Position numbers and translations under genes: made by a program. Of a DNA stretch of 64,000 nt, positions 45,107 through 56,859 are shown piece by piece; positions within the stretch are counted from its first letter, which is position 1; each line of letters starts with the position of its first letter. The stretch is from Callipepla californica brunnescens (taxonomy: Eukaryota; Chordata; Aves; Galliformes; Odontophoridae), in contig JALIRH010000109.1 in NCBI GenBank assembly GCA_023055505.1, forward strand, positions 650,501-714,500, read 5' to 3'. A model generated the notes under the pieces. That model searched no databases. It saw only the letters and a program-made list of their open reading frames with translations, and had not been told where the DNA came from.

Positions 45107-48100
45107 TTTTCGTTAATAACTTTGGGACACACAAGAATTTGTCACTAGTAATAAATTCAAAGGCCCTTCAACTCTGAAGTAAACCTGACCATCCTTCAGA
45201 AGGTACCCAATAACTGAAATCACAGTGCAGAGCAGGGCAGTCCCTTCCCTCACCCAGCTAGCATGCTAGGTATGAGAAAAGTAAACGCAAACTATGTATT
45301 CAAATAAATAAAAACAAGGAGATAGGGTCCTGGGATGGCCAGAGCTAGCCTTGCTTGTCTCACTGCCTACTGAGCTGGTGCTGCCCACTAAAGGGTCAGA
45401 AAATATTTTCTGCTGAGTTATTTTTCTGCTGGTTTAAGAAGTTGAATCAAAAGGTCAAACCAGAGCCAGAAACTGGTTGTGCAAAACAAACACAGTCAGG
45501 AGAGGGAGGAGGAGTCAGAAATCAGGGCTCATCCCTTTCAATGGCACAGGCAGCTGAGTTGACACAGCTGGGTTCTGGAAAGCTCACCTAACTCGGCAGA
45601 GCAAGGTTTGCTCAGACTAGCGAAACTGGACAGGGCAGAAAGAAGATTTTGTTTGTGTTTAAACACTCCACCAGATAAGACAGAGGCCAATGCCGGTGTG
45701 AGAACAAATGGATATAACCTGGCCATGCGTGGAGTTAGGCTGGGGACTAGGAAAAGGGCTTTAGTCTTTGTATCAGCCAGATTCTGCAACAGCTTCTAGT
45801 GGCAGTAGTCAGGAAAATGAGAAAGGCCTGACTGCCGCGGAACAACCAACACTCACTCAGGTGACAAAGGTAAAGCAGCCAGAAGGCAGCACTTATCCAC
45901 CCATGGGGCATTTTACACCAGGACTCTGCTCCTGGAGGATGTTTCAGAGGCCAAAAGGATACATGAACTGAAAGACGGATTGGCTACATTCCTGAAGGAT
46001 AAACCCAACAGTTTCAAACTCAAATAGCCTACGTTTTGTTAGGCTGGAGCTCCATAAATTTGTGCAAAGGATTACACACATGGAGCCGGTGGTAGCAGGG
46101 AACGTGCCGGTTGCAGCATGCCTTTTCAAGCCCTACATCCAAAGTATATGGATCACTGCAGAGGAAAAGGATCACATTCCACGTCCTGCATTATACGAGC
46201 TCAACAGTGTTCTTATCTGCCAAAACATTTATTTGTTTAAGGATACTGTATCAGATAATGTAAAGCTTGTAGACAAGTTTCCACATCTCAGTTAGAACTA
46301 TTTGTAGCTGATTCTTCGTCATTAATCACTGTGATTGACTTCAGTAGCTGATGGCTCTAATTGATAATCATCAAAAATGGAACTGATTAGAGTTAGGATA
46401 TAATTAATACAGAGCACACTGTGTATGTTATTTTTGTTATTCAACTTTCACTGTTTGATTTCTGAACAGCAGGTTAGTGTACCAGAGATGCGCAATGCAT
46501 AAAATTTACCAAAGCCATACCAGGGAGCTACACAGTTCCATAAAATTTTTCATTGCCAGCCCATAAATATTTAAAAATGATGAATTGAGCCTCAGCGGTC
46601 ATTATGCATCTGTAAGAAGTACAGTTTTTTTAAAAAAGGAATCAAGAAAATTCCGACTGCATTAAAGTCAATGACAAACCTTTCATGAAGTAAATGACAA
46701 AATCCATACGGGATTCTTTTTAATTGCCTTTTGTTTTTTATGAGCCTTCAGAACTCACCTGTGTCCCATTTCCAGCTTCTGTAACTAGAAAATTAATTTT
46801 CCTCTTTAACTGACTGCTGGAGTTTTCCTGCACTCTAATAACTTCAGGAGTTGAGGCATTAAGAGAAGCATTAGTTATCCTAAGGTTTGGGTGTCGTGAT
46901 GACAATCAGTTATGGTGCAAATATGTCTTCTATAATCATCCTGAAGGGTGAGTGCAGTGTCTGGCAGGGGAATTTGATGAGTTAGGCAGGACTGCCCTTG
47001 GGATGAAGGGTTGGGAGCGTGGTCCAACCAGCTCTGAGAAGGAGCAGGAGACCACACTGGAAGAGTGAGAGGTTGCAGCTCCCAGCAAATCTGACCTTGC
47101 CATGCTCTTCATGGGACAGACAGGCTGGAACAACACTGTTGACCTTTGGCACTGTCCACCCCCATCCCCACTGCTGCCACTTTTTGTGTCCCATGTCCTT
47201 CTGCAGAGGCAGGAGCTGCTGGCATTGTTCTCGAGTCAGTGCTGCTTGCTGGGCTGTGTCTGGGATGGAGAGAAGCAAACTTTGCCCATGGAAAATATTT
47301 AATTCTCACATCGAACTTGACACCTCAAGCAGTGCCAGTGGGCTTGGTGTCATCTGACAGGAAATTTGTTTATCTAGTGTTTTGCTGATGTTGGCTGACT
47401 TTTCAGACTTGACCGTTCACTGCTGACTGAACCTCATGGAAGCTGCTTCACACAAGAACAGTGCTAGTGGAGTAGTAGGGACCTCTCCTGATGCTGGAAG
47501 AAAGAAACATGGAAAATAGCTAGAAATATCTACTAGAAAAGCAAGAATTCAGCCTAAGGAGGGAAAAAAATGAGATAAATGTGCCAGAAATAGGAGTGAC
47601 AGGAGAGGGGCAAAAGTGTTAGAAGTATTTTAAACTAAAAATAAACCTAACTTCTCAAATATATAAAGCTGTCCATTAAAAAAATAGTACCAGATTACAT
47701 CTTTACAGTGCCAAATAATTAATGACTTTTAATAACCCTAATAAATTTGGATTTCATCAAAACCTTGTTGCATATCATTGACTGTTTCAAGCAAGGACTA
47801 TGAGCTCTTAAGGGAGACTGCCACCCGTATTAAAATGTACATTGCTGACATCTTTCCCAGGTACATCAATTATAATTAAAGAGCAATAAGAATGCCAGGA
47901 TGGACTTCTCAGGCACTTTCATGCAGGAGCCCCAGCATTTAAAATTAAATCCATTAATTGTAACTACTGTAAGTTTGTGATCTCTCAGACAGCGTACAAA
48001 CTAATTCATTGCTTTTGCAGTCATACCAGTCTGTGTTAATTAAGGTTTGTGATTTATTTAATTTGAGCAGGGATGTATCAGAGTGCCCAAAACTGGACTG

Positions 48101-48727
48101 ATAAGAGGTCACTAGTTCATGCTGTTCAAGACAATTTGGAATGTGAACATGAAAAACGTCCCTAGGAGCCTGACAAAAATTGATTAGTAAAATGGGCTCT
48201 AATTGTTTAAAGGAAAGCTCCATATTTTCTTCAACCCAGCCACCTGAAAGTTCATATGTTAAGAAGCTCTTCTCACTCTGAACTGGCTCTGAAATATATT
48301 TGAAGATAAAAGGCTTTAAAAAATTTTTTTTTGTTGGCATTGCTTAAGCGAGGAGGCAGCCACAGTGCTGTCATCATCTGGAAACTTTATTTCTTTTTTC
48401 TCTTTCCATATATAGCAGCCAACATCACAGTCTCTGCATGATACTCAAATACTAACCTATCTGTTCCTCCAAAAAAAAAAATACTGATGTGGAAGTACCT
48501 CTGCTTTAGAAATGGCAAAGAGAAAGACTGATACAACTAAGTTGTTAAGGCTTAGAGGAGACTCCTTTTGTCATAAAAAAAAGATGTCAGAAACTGATCA
48601 ATAATACTGAGCTGGTACATCTGAAAGTCAGTACTGGATGAGTCACAACACCGACGTCAAAGGGAACCGAGGACAGCTAGCTCAGATGTAGTTGGTCACC
48701 TTGCAGCTATCTAGCTCGGAACTGAAT
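45107..48727. other. Intergenic, possible old CR1 and TAAT-rich blocks
   Basis: No gene recognised. 45700-45830 weakly resembles an ancient CR1 3' end (GGAGTTAGGCTGGGGACTAG, then an AACAGCTTCTAGTGG motif). 46310-46610 and 47650-48060 are AT-rich and dense in TAAT/ATTGAT motifs, so they are candidates for conserved non-coding elements. Confidence 0.35.
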
Positions 48728-49150
48728 CACAAAACTGGAAAACAGTTTGGGAGATTGTAAAGACACACGGACTTTGTGCAACACCCCTGCTCAATGCAGC
48801 AGTGATAGGCTGCTCAGCACCTGGAGCAGTGAAGGTCTGGATATGGCCAGGAATGGATGGTTCACAAGTCTCTGTGTCCTGCTGCAGTTGATCACCTCTA
48901 CCATGAAAATTTCCTTAAAAGCTAGACAGAATTTCCCGCTTCACCACTTCATTGCCTCTTGTCATCTTGCTGTGCAATACTGCAAGAGGAGTCTGGCTCC
49001 AGCTTCTCTATGCCCTCCCAGCAGTTACAAGGAGCAATGTGGTCTTTCCTTTAGTTTCTCCTCTTAAGGCTGAGCAAACCCAATTCATGCAGCCTCTCTT
49101 CGTTCTGTATGGTCCAGCCTCTCATCAGCTTGTTGGTCCTCTGACACATT
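48728..49150 (-). mobile_element. CR1 LINE fragment, old
   Basis: Antisense CR1. A decayed 3' end (AATCACAAAACTGGAAAACA) is followed by the 3' UTR and the C-terminal ORF2 region, with GCAAGAGGAGTCTGGCTCCA and CTTAAGGCTGAGCAAACCCA. It is more diverged than most copies in the window. Confidence 0.75.
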
Positions 49151-52100
49151 CACTCAGCTATTACAATGCCTTTCTTCCATCGAGGAATCCAAACTAAAAT
49201 GGGAATCACTTGACAGCCTTCTGCTCTTTGCTCAAGATCAATCCGTGACACGAACAGTAATCCTGAGCACTTTGCCAGATAGGTCTCAAAGTCTGTTTAG
49301 AAGTCCCTAAGCATCATGGCTCCTTCTTTGTGGATGAGTGTTGCGTAGCTTGTCTTTAGTACCAAAGAGTGTGAACTCATGCCGGCTAACTTTAACCACA
49401 CACAATGGTCAGCACCCGCTCTCTGTCAAGCTGGTGGTCAATAAACACTCACAACCAGCAAACGATCAGCTGAACCCAGGGTAAGGAAGGACAGAGAAGA
49501 AGGAAGTGCCTCTCTCTATTATGAGGCCTACATGAAAAGGTTAGACTAGAAGCCTAATATTTAGACAGCTAAAATTAGGTGACACTGATATCACTCAAAA
49601 TGAAATATTGGTGTAGGTAGGAGTAAAATCCAAGAACCTTATTCTTATGCAACATAAATTGACTTTACCTCTATCGAATTCTGTGTAACCATGCTGATTT
49701 TATCAACCGCAGAGCTAAATTAATGGACATCAGCTGTGCAAAATCTAACTTTATAAAGGAATATACACACATCATTTAGCACCAAGCAGAAACAATCAGG
49801 GAAGAAAATTAATCTAAATACCTTGAACTGTGTCCAAAGGTAAGTCAGAAGAATCTTCCAGAACTGCATTGTGCAGCTGTAGTAAATTATTCATAATCAT
49901 TTAAAATATCAGAAATGTATTGTTTCCTCTTAGTTATCTTAATCAGTTTCTCTTTTATTTTTTCCCCTTGTTTCCTCTTAATTATTTTCCAAAAGATAAC
50001 AATTTATGCCTTTTAAATAAATTTTGAATGGGTTTTCAAGGATATTTCCTTATCAACTGCCTCCAATTTCCAGGTTTCAAGTAGGTTTTGAAGGTCACTT
50101 TCATCTCAATATCTTCTGAGTGGATCACTTATTTTCAATGTTACAAGAGCCAGTGCACCAAACAACCCATCTGAGCGTTAATGCTTCCTAATAGGTTGGG
50201 ATGTACTGGACTTTCTTCTTCAGACATTCAGATCCCTTTAAATTTTCAATTATAGGTAATTCTTTATGAGGGACCTCTTTAAATTCTTCTTCTGTGAACC
50301 TATGCTAGGAAACACTTCCATACAGACCTATATACATATTTGCATATATGTGTGCGTATTTCATTGGATCACAAGGAAGTTCATGTAACCTAAACTGAAG
50401 AAATAAACTGATCTGGTTTTCCTCTATTCACATGAATGTCTTTGCTTTAGATAAGGCTCTCGTTTACATGGGCACCAAGGGAGTGTGAAAATACTCCTAA
50501 CAATTTAAATAGGAAATGAAGTGGAACATATCTTGACAACAGTTAGATATGCATAGGTTTCTGTCCACATAAAATCAGCATGCTGGAATTTGCTTACAAT
50601 GGTAATTTTTACAGTGCTTATATATAGGGAAATTCTCTAGGTGTATTAAAGGTGAGCCAAAGATAACAAAGGTAAGTATGAAGTTACATTTGTTCTCGCT
50701 TTTTGGCAGTTATTCTTTGTAATTGGGCTTTCAAAACATGCAAGGATTATGGACACTCCATTCTCACTAAAATAAATTGATACTTACGTTTTTAGGCAGA
50801 CTTGGAAATGAGCATCCTAGTCTTTACTTTGTTATTTAGCTGAAGATCTTCACAGCACTAGTATTGGAATAAAGTGTGTTTACAATTTTCAAATCCAGAA
50901 AACAAACTAGGATTTATGGATAACTAACACTTGCCAAGTAACATAAAATGTCTCTCAATTACAGCTATAAAAGTATAATAAGCCCTTATCCCCACACTAC
51001 TTAGAAGACTGGACGTCTAAAGTAAATGATCTTGTTCAATCAAAGGCTGTGAATCAAATGTAGGAATCTCTGAGGGGAAATTTTGCTATGTGTATCTTGT
51101 AACAGAGCTGAAGCCACAGGGTAATAACGTAATTTTTATTTAGATCTTGGAAACTATGGGTATGAGGTTCCCCTGTATCTTTAGCTAGACATTCCTGCAG
51201 AGGGTTAAGGTGTCAGTACTGAGAAAGGTACCAATGGTTTGCTTGTTTTAGAGCCTAGGGAGCACAAACTGCAGGCAACCTGGAGATATTCACAGATTTC
51301 TAAAGGAAACCCCCAAATCTCCTCAAGTCAAGCCAATGAAACATGAAACGATCGCCTCAGACTGGAATCCAAATGCACCGTTGTAGTTCACTGATCTGAT
51401 TAGTTCTGTAGTACAGGATGGATCTGGTCCATTTTTCAGAACTGGGCTAAAGCCTTGAACAGTTGTTTTGGTAATGTAGATGAGGCTTTAGGTCTTAATA
51501 GTTCCTGCAATTACTGCTGAATCTGGCCTTGGCTCAGGAATAAACTCCTTGTATTGAAAAGATTTACTACCCTAACTATATCTGTATCTCAATTTAATGA
51601 AAATGTTAAGGATAATTTGATGGTCTCTTGCCAGTGTAATTTTAAATAAAATGTCTTCATTCCTTGGCAGTGTCTGTTGGCACTCAGTTTAACTAAAGGA
51701 AGTGCTTAAGTGAAGTGCTTTTTACCTTACATTCTTGCCAGTACCTTCTCTGATAGAAGAGATTTAATTTTCAGTGTTTTACCCGGAGTAAATAAATTAA
51801 AAAATAAAAAAATGCCCCACTATCAATCCTTATAAGTAGCAAACCTTATTAAAGTATTTCTAGAAATCAGATATTGGCCTATCATAGCGTTTGGAATATT
51901 CTCAAGCCTCATCTCCTGTAGATTAAAGAATTTCTAACTTATTTACTCTTCATTTATTATGCACTCTTGTAAAAAAAAAATCTTTCTGCATCTTGGAAAG
52001 AAATACAGCACACTTAGATTTTCATCTGAGTTCAGCAAGTCAGCATAAAAGTTTAGGACACTTTATTATAATTGCAGAGGGAACGGAAAGTAATGGTAAG

Positions 52101-53110
52101 ATGGTGACAATTTGGCCATCGTATCCTGTGATACTGAGCAACTGCCAAATACTCTCTTGATTGCTCACCTTAAATAAGGATTATACCAACAGGAAGAATG
52201 GCACAGAATGGAGCCGGACTCACAGTGCATGGGAAGTTAAGTTGTACAGGGACTAGTTTGACAGTAAAAAAATAGTGTAGGTGAAGAATGGTGCGCATTC
52301 AAAGGGTAAAAACTGCATGCGTAATATTTGGTTCTTAATGCCTCTTTTTTAATAGGTGAAACGTTTATAAAAACTAGAAAATGACCTCCTCACAGAGACA
52401 GAATGTGCCCCTACTGACACTAAGTTACCAGTAGCACTGTAACTTTAGAAGTTCATAAGTCACCTTAGTCACACTATCCTGAGCAGCCAGCACACCGTAA
52501 TCTGAAGGTCTTCATAATCATCGGGAAAGAATTCCTTTTTCTTTTCATTCCTGCTCACCATTAAATCTTCATTCCTTGTTTTCCACTGCTCAATACCAAG
52601 GAGTCAACAACCGAGGTTTAGAAGATGTCTTTGCTCCAAGTCATGGGACTATGATCTTACAACAGTCAAACATGAAGCACACAATTTTTCCTCTACTTTG
52701 TTTTTTTAGGCCTGTTATTCTTGTTAACCTGTGATAGAATCTTCAGACAAAATTATTTCTCTCAGTCCCCCATCTTCAAGCAAAAAAGCACTGGACAGTC
52801 AAACCTTGATGATATCCCAGAGGAGATGTAACACATGCTGAGACTGGGTCACTGGACATCTATGTTTTGGTTCATATTTTCATGATGTAATCACAGAATA
52901 TTTCCGTCTGGAGAACACCTTACCCTCCAAGGACATCTGGCATACTGGTGCTATGAAAAAGCTTCTCCTTGTTCATTTCTTAAAGAGCAGTGGCTACCTT
53001 CAGCTGCAGCAGGGATGTTAGTACACGGTGCAATCCTATTTTTTCAGTGCAAGTTTAGAAAACTTCAATGCAGTTCAGGCATCAGTCTGCTTCAATCATT
53101 ACCATCTCCT
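49151..53110. other. AT-rich intergenic, nothing recognised
   Basis: About 4 kb of AT-rich DNA with no gene, RNA or repeat call. A weak CR1-tail resemblance near 52886-52935 was not strong enough to annotate. Confidence 0.45.
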
Positions 53111-53210
53111 TGTCATGGTTTTGTGATTTTTTGGTGCTGGTATTCCACATCATAACATCATGTATTGCATTAAGAGTTAAAGAGCTAATGCTCCAGCTGC
53201 ATGCTGGGTA

Positions 53211-53281
53211 TACCTGACCGGGACTCGAACCCGGGCCGTGGCAGTGAAAGCGCCGGCTCCTAACCACTAGACCAAGAGCAT
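53211..53281 (-). pseudogene. tRNA-Glu(UUC)-like sequence
   Basis: Read on the minus strand. A-box TGGTCTAGTGG and B-box GGTTCGAGTCC are intact, as is the T arm CCGGG/CCCGG. The anticodon loop CTTTCAC has UUC as its anticodon. The anticodon stem CGGCG/TGCCA has one mismatch and one G-U. The seven-base acceptor positions (ATGCTCT and TCAGGTA) do not pair, so this is not a functional tRNA. It is a tRNA pseudogene or a tRNA-derived element that could still recruit Pol III. Confidence 0.8.
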
Positions 53282-53284
53282 TAG

Positions 53285-53350
53285 TTATATTACTGGATTT
53301 TACTGGATATTACTGGATATTACTATATTACTCCAGTTATATTACTGGAG
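53285..53350. repeat. Short TACTGGATAT tandem repeat
   Basis: Four or so near-copies of a 10-base unit (TTACTGGATT, TTACTGGATA) next to the tRNA-like sequence, ending in a small hairpin CTCCAGT-TATATT-ACTGGAG at about 53331-53350. Confidence 0.8.
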
Positions 53351-53468
53351 TGACTGGGGGCTTTCAGGAATTGTCTGTGCTGGAGGCAGAAATAAGCCTT
53401 AACTCTTAATGCAATACATGATGTTATGATGTGGAATACCAGCACCAAAAAATCACAAAACCATGACA

Positions 53469-54447
53469 CTCCTACTGGTCCTCAGCTTGTCTCATGTTGA
53501 CCAGTTCAGGGCTGTAATAGCAAAATTGTTAAAAAAAAAAAAGAGAGAGATAAAAAAGTATTTTTCTGCCTTTTTAGTTCATCTTGTGTTGATGAGATAG
53601 ATGATGGTCATGTGTAATGAGAACAAAGTGAGTGGAGCAGGACTGCTGCAGCTATGGCCATGCTTCCACCCCACACGCTGCCCTGTCAGAGAAGGCATAA
53701 CCTCACAGAAGGCATCTGTTTCTCACACACAGCGCATCAAGGAACTGATTTTTAGGAATCTTATTTTAATTAGCTTATTTTAATTAGCCTAAGGACTGTG
53801 GATATAATATACACAACAATGACCGTGAAAAGCACATTCTTCTGTTCAAGACAGCACTCCCAACCAAAGCTTAAGTAGCTTCTCCAAAACCTACTATGCT
53901 CCATCCAGAGGCACATATCGCTTCTTTTAACTGCAGTCAAAACAGCACTTTTTTTTTTTGTATTCTCAAGGATGACTCTGACGTTTTAAATTATACTTTC
54001 CAGAAGTCAGACTGAGGCAGATTCTTGATGGGAAAATCTCATTTCAAATGGTTAAACTTATTTCTGTATGCAAATATAGGTGCCCCTTTCCCTGTGACAG
54101 CCATCTTCTCACATAATAATGTTGGGTAACCTTAACTGGAAGCTCCATCAGCTGGAGTGTGTGCGATAAGCAGTGTCCTTATATGTGATGCTCTATGTTT
54201 CCATGGAAATGAAGTTAATACACGTTCATGCAGTTATCAATTTACACTTTGCTTCAAGATGGTAAAGTAAAAAAAATGTTTCACTATTAGTATGATCCTT
54301 TGACTTTCTAGCTCCAACACGGCTGTAAGACAGAAAGCAATACTGAGATGTCCAAATGTGAGATTTGTTTGGTGTTCTTCTCAAAACTGTGTTGCAAATC
54401 TACTAACAGTTTTTGGTAAAATTCTGGTTAAAGCAAAGGGAGGGGGG
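53469..54447. other. Intergenic, nothing recognised
   Basis: AT-rich, no gene or repeat family recognised. A duplicated TTTTAATTAG occurs near 53764-53788. Confidence 0.45.
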
Positions 54448-54760
54448 AATAGAATCACAGAACCACAGAATTATTACAGGTCATCTGGTCCAACCCCCCC
54501 TGCAATGAACAGGTACACCTGCAGCTCGATCAGGTTTTCAGCACCCCATCCAGCCTAACCACGCATGTCTCAAGGATGGGGCATCCACTACCTCTCTAGG
54601 CAACATGTTCCAGTGCATCACTGCCCTAATTGCAAAAAGCTTTTTCCTCATATCCAGTCTATATCTTCCATTTTATTTTGAAACCACATCCCCTGCTAAA
54701 AAGCCTGTCCCCCTTCTTTCTTTTAGCCTCCCTTTAAAGATATTTTGGACACCAAAATAC
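54448..54760 (-). mobile_element. CR1 LINE 3' fragment
   Basis: Reverse-complemented CR1 beginning AATAGAATCACAGAACCAC. It continues GGTCATCTGGTCCAACCCCC and runs through the 3' UTR to CTTTTAGCCTCCCTTTAAAG. Confidence 0.88.
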
Positions 54761-55794
54761 ACTTTACATACTGAACTTCCTCAGTTGCTGTGGTTTACCT
54801 ACGTCATACTCAATACAGATGCACGAAAGAAGTTCCAGAGCATTATGTAGTTAGATATATTATTTAGAGGTATTTTGTATGTACATATGTACTTTGAGAT
54901 AGTGATTCTTAGAGTATGGTGAGGGAAACACATCTGACAACACCAAAGAAGAAAAGGGAATTTTCTTGAAAATGGAATGCCTGTCATTGGTGATTCTCAC
55001 ATATTCAGACTGAATAGCCCAAATACCTGCTTTCAAATAAGAAGTAGAAAAAGTCAATACAGCTCAGGGGAGTTAAGTAAATTCTGAATAATGGAAGTTT
55101 TTTAACAGTTTGCCGTCTGGTGAACAACTGGACTTCTGCAGGCCAGTTGTACCTGGAAGCAATGTGTGCGTATGCATGCAAAGGGGAAAAGGAACAATCA
55201 AAGAGCATAAAACTGTTACTAGGAGGAAAAAAAAAGCATCATGGAATGTGCAATAAGAAATGAGATGGGAAAGACGGGAAACCGCATATGGAGCTAACTT
55301 CATTGCAGCAGGAGAGGCAGGTGGGTGTTAACACCGGGATCCATACAACAGCAGTTTTCCTCAGTCTTTAGGTATTTATTTGTCGAGGCTCTGAATGCAC
55401 TAAGAGGACTTAATTGTCCTGATCAGCTTCAGCCAGAAGTCCCACTCACTCCTTATCTCAGGGACAGCTCAGGAGCTGTAACCTTTGCTGGGTTCTGCCC
55501 AGTATTTTAGATCCTGTAAGATTATGTCCTGGCTGGAGAGGGCATTGTCTGTCCTCGGGTCAAACCTGTGCCCACTCATCTTCATGGAAGAACCTTGCAC
55601 TTGATGCTGCCTGAGAATACTGAAACAGCCACCACTCTGACTTTTTGAGAAAGTGGGCATGTTTTCTGAATCATGTCTTCTCCCCTGAGCTATAAATATA
55701 TATTTTTTTGTGGCAAACAAAAGAGAAAACATGTTTAGTTTCCTGTATGCTTCCTTAAACATACTGTATTCAAAATATAACAAAATACCTGCAC
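54761..55794. other. Intergenic, nothing recognised
   Basis: No gene or clear repeat. A sequence near 55520-55620 could be decayed retroelement DNA but is not assignable. Confidence 0.4.
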
Positions 55795-55885
55795 AACCTG
55801 GACTAGGGAGCCTGATTTGGCAGGGGGGTTGGACTAGGTAATCTTTAGAGGTCCCTTCCAACCCCTACAATTCTGCGATTCTGTT
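55795..55885 (+). mobile_element. CR1 LINE extreme 3' end
   Basis: Sense CR1 tail: GGGGTTGGACTAGGTAATCT, then GGTCCCTTCCAACCCCTAC and terminal ATTCTGCGATTCTG. Confidence 0.88.
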
Positions 55886-56204
55886 AACATCCTGGATCAG
55901 CAGAAGATCTTGTGTCTTTCTAACGCTGAAGCTGGCCTCTGACAAATGTATGTTAGTCCCAGATCTGTCATACAGACACCCTGTTTTGGTATGCAGTTTC
56001 ACATTTGTATGGCTTCTTACACTTCCCTAAGTTGTCTTGACTACCAATAATAATTTGGCTACTGGTAATAATTTGGTGCGAACTTACGACCAAGCAGTTC
56101 AGTTTTACACTTATGAGTGGAGACTGGTACAGACACCTGGATTATTACTGTGTTGTTGTTTTTTTTTTCATAAGACCTACCAGCCTTCTTTGAGAGGCTA
56201 TATA

Positions 56205-56495
56205 AAGGAAGGGTCTGTTGTCATTGGACAAGGGAAAGTGGTTTCAAACTAAAAGAGGGGAGATTTAGACTGGATGTAAGGAGAAAGTTTTTTTTATTAT
56301 TAGGGTAGTGAAGCACTTGCACAGGTTACACAGAGAGGTGGTGGATGTCCCATCCTTGGAGACAATGACGGTCAGGTTGGATGGGGCTCTGAGCTCCAGA
56401 TGGACATTTAGGTGTCCCTGTACATTGCAGGGAGGTTGGACCAGATGGCCTTTAAGGGTCCCTTCCAACGCAAAGGATTCTATGATCCTGTGGTA
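56205..56495 (+). mobile_element. CR1 LINE 3' fragment
   Basis: Sense-strand CR1 end with GGACAAGGGAAAGTGGTTTC, ACTGGATGTAAGGAGAAAGT, GGTTGGACCAGATGGCCTTT and tail GGATTCTATGATCCTG. Last CR1 before the UBE3C promoter. Confidence 0.9.
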
Positions 56496-56859
56496 GCTCC
56501 ACTGGAGAAGAATGCCATCAGGCTCGGAAGAAAGCTTGCTGCACTTCCTATGCACAGTATTCCATTTCCTTGGTGCCAAACTGTACACCAGCGTTATGAC
56601 GTTACATCAGCAATACAATGCGTTTCAACCGTGAATCAACATTTGACACGGTATTTCACAATGCCCTAAACCTCAGCTGCATCAGTAAACAGTATTTATA
56701 GGCCAGGCTTGCTCATAGCGAAACTATGTTATCTCAGGAAAAGCACAGCTCATTCTTCAGCCTCACCAAGCACTCGCACCAGTATTTAAAAGACTGAAAC
56801 TTTAAAATCTAGATGCTTTGGAATCATCCAAAGTTAAAGAGATCTCAACGAGTGGTCTC

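Larger units (their letters stand above)
53111..53468. repeat. Perfect 70-bp inverted repeat with 218-bp spacer
   Basis: Arms 53111-53180 and 53399-53468 are exact reverse complements over all 70 bases (left arm starts TGTCATGGTTTTGTGATTTT, ends TTAAGAGTTAA). The next base on either side does not pair. The 218-base spacer holds a tRNA-Glu-like sequence and short TACTGGATAT tandem units. As single-stranded DNA or RNA this would make a long hairpin. Perfect identity implies a recent or artefactual origin. Confidence 0.95.

Noticed and set aside
52886..52935. Possible CR1 tail (ATCACAGAATATTTCC)
   Set aside because: Only the first dozen bases resemble a CR1 end. The following part lacks the GGAAGGGAC core.
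53211..53281. Functional tRNA-Glu gene
   Set aside because: Acceptor-stem positions do not pair and the anticodon stem is damaged, so it was called a tRNA-like pseudogene instead.
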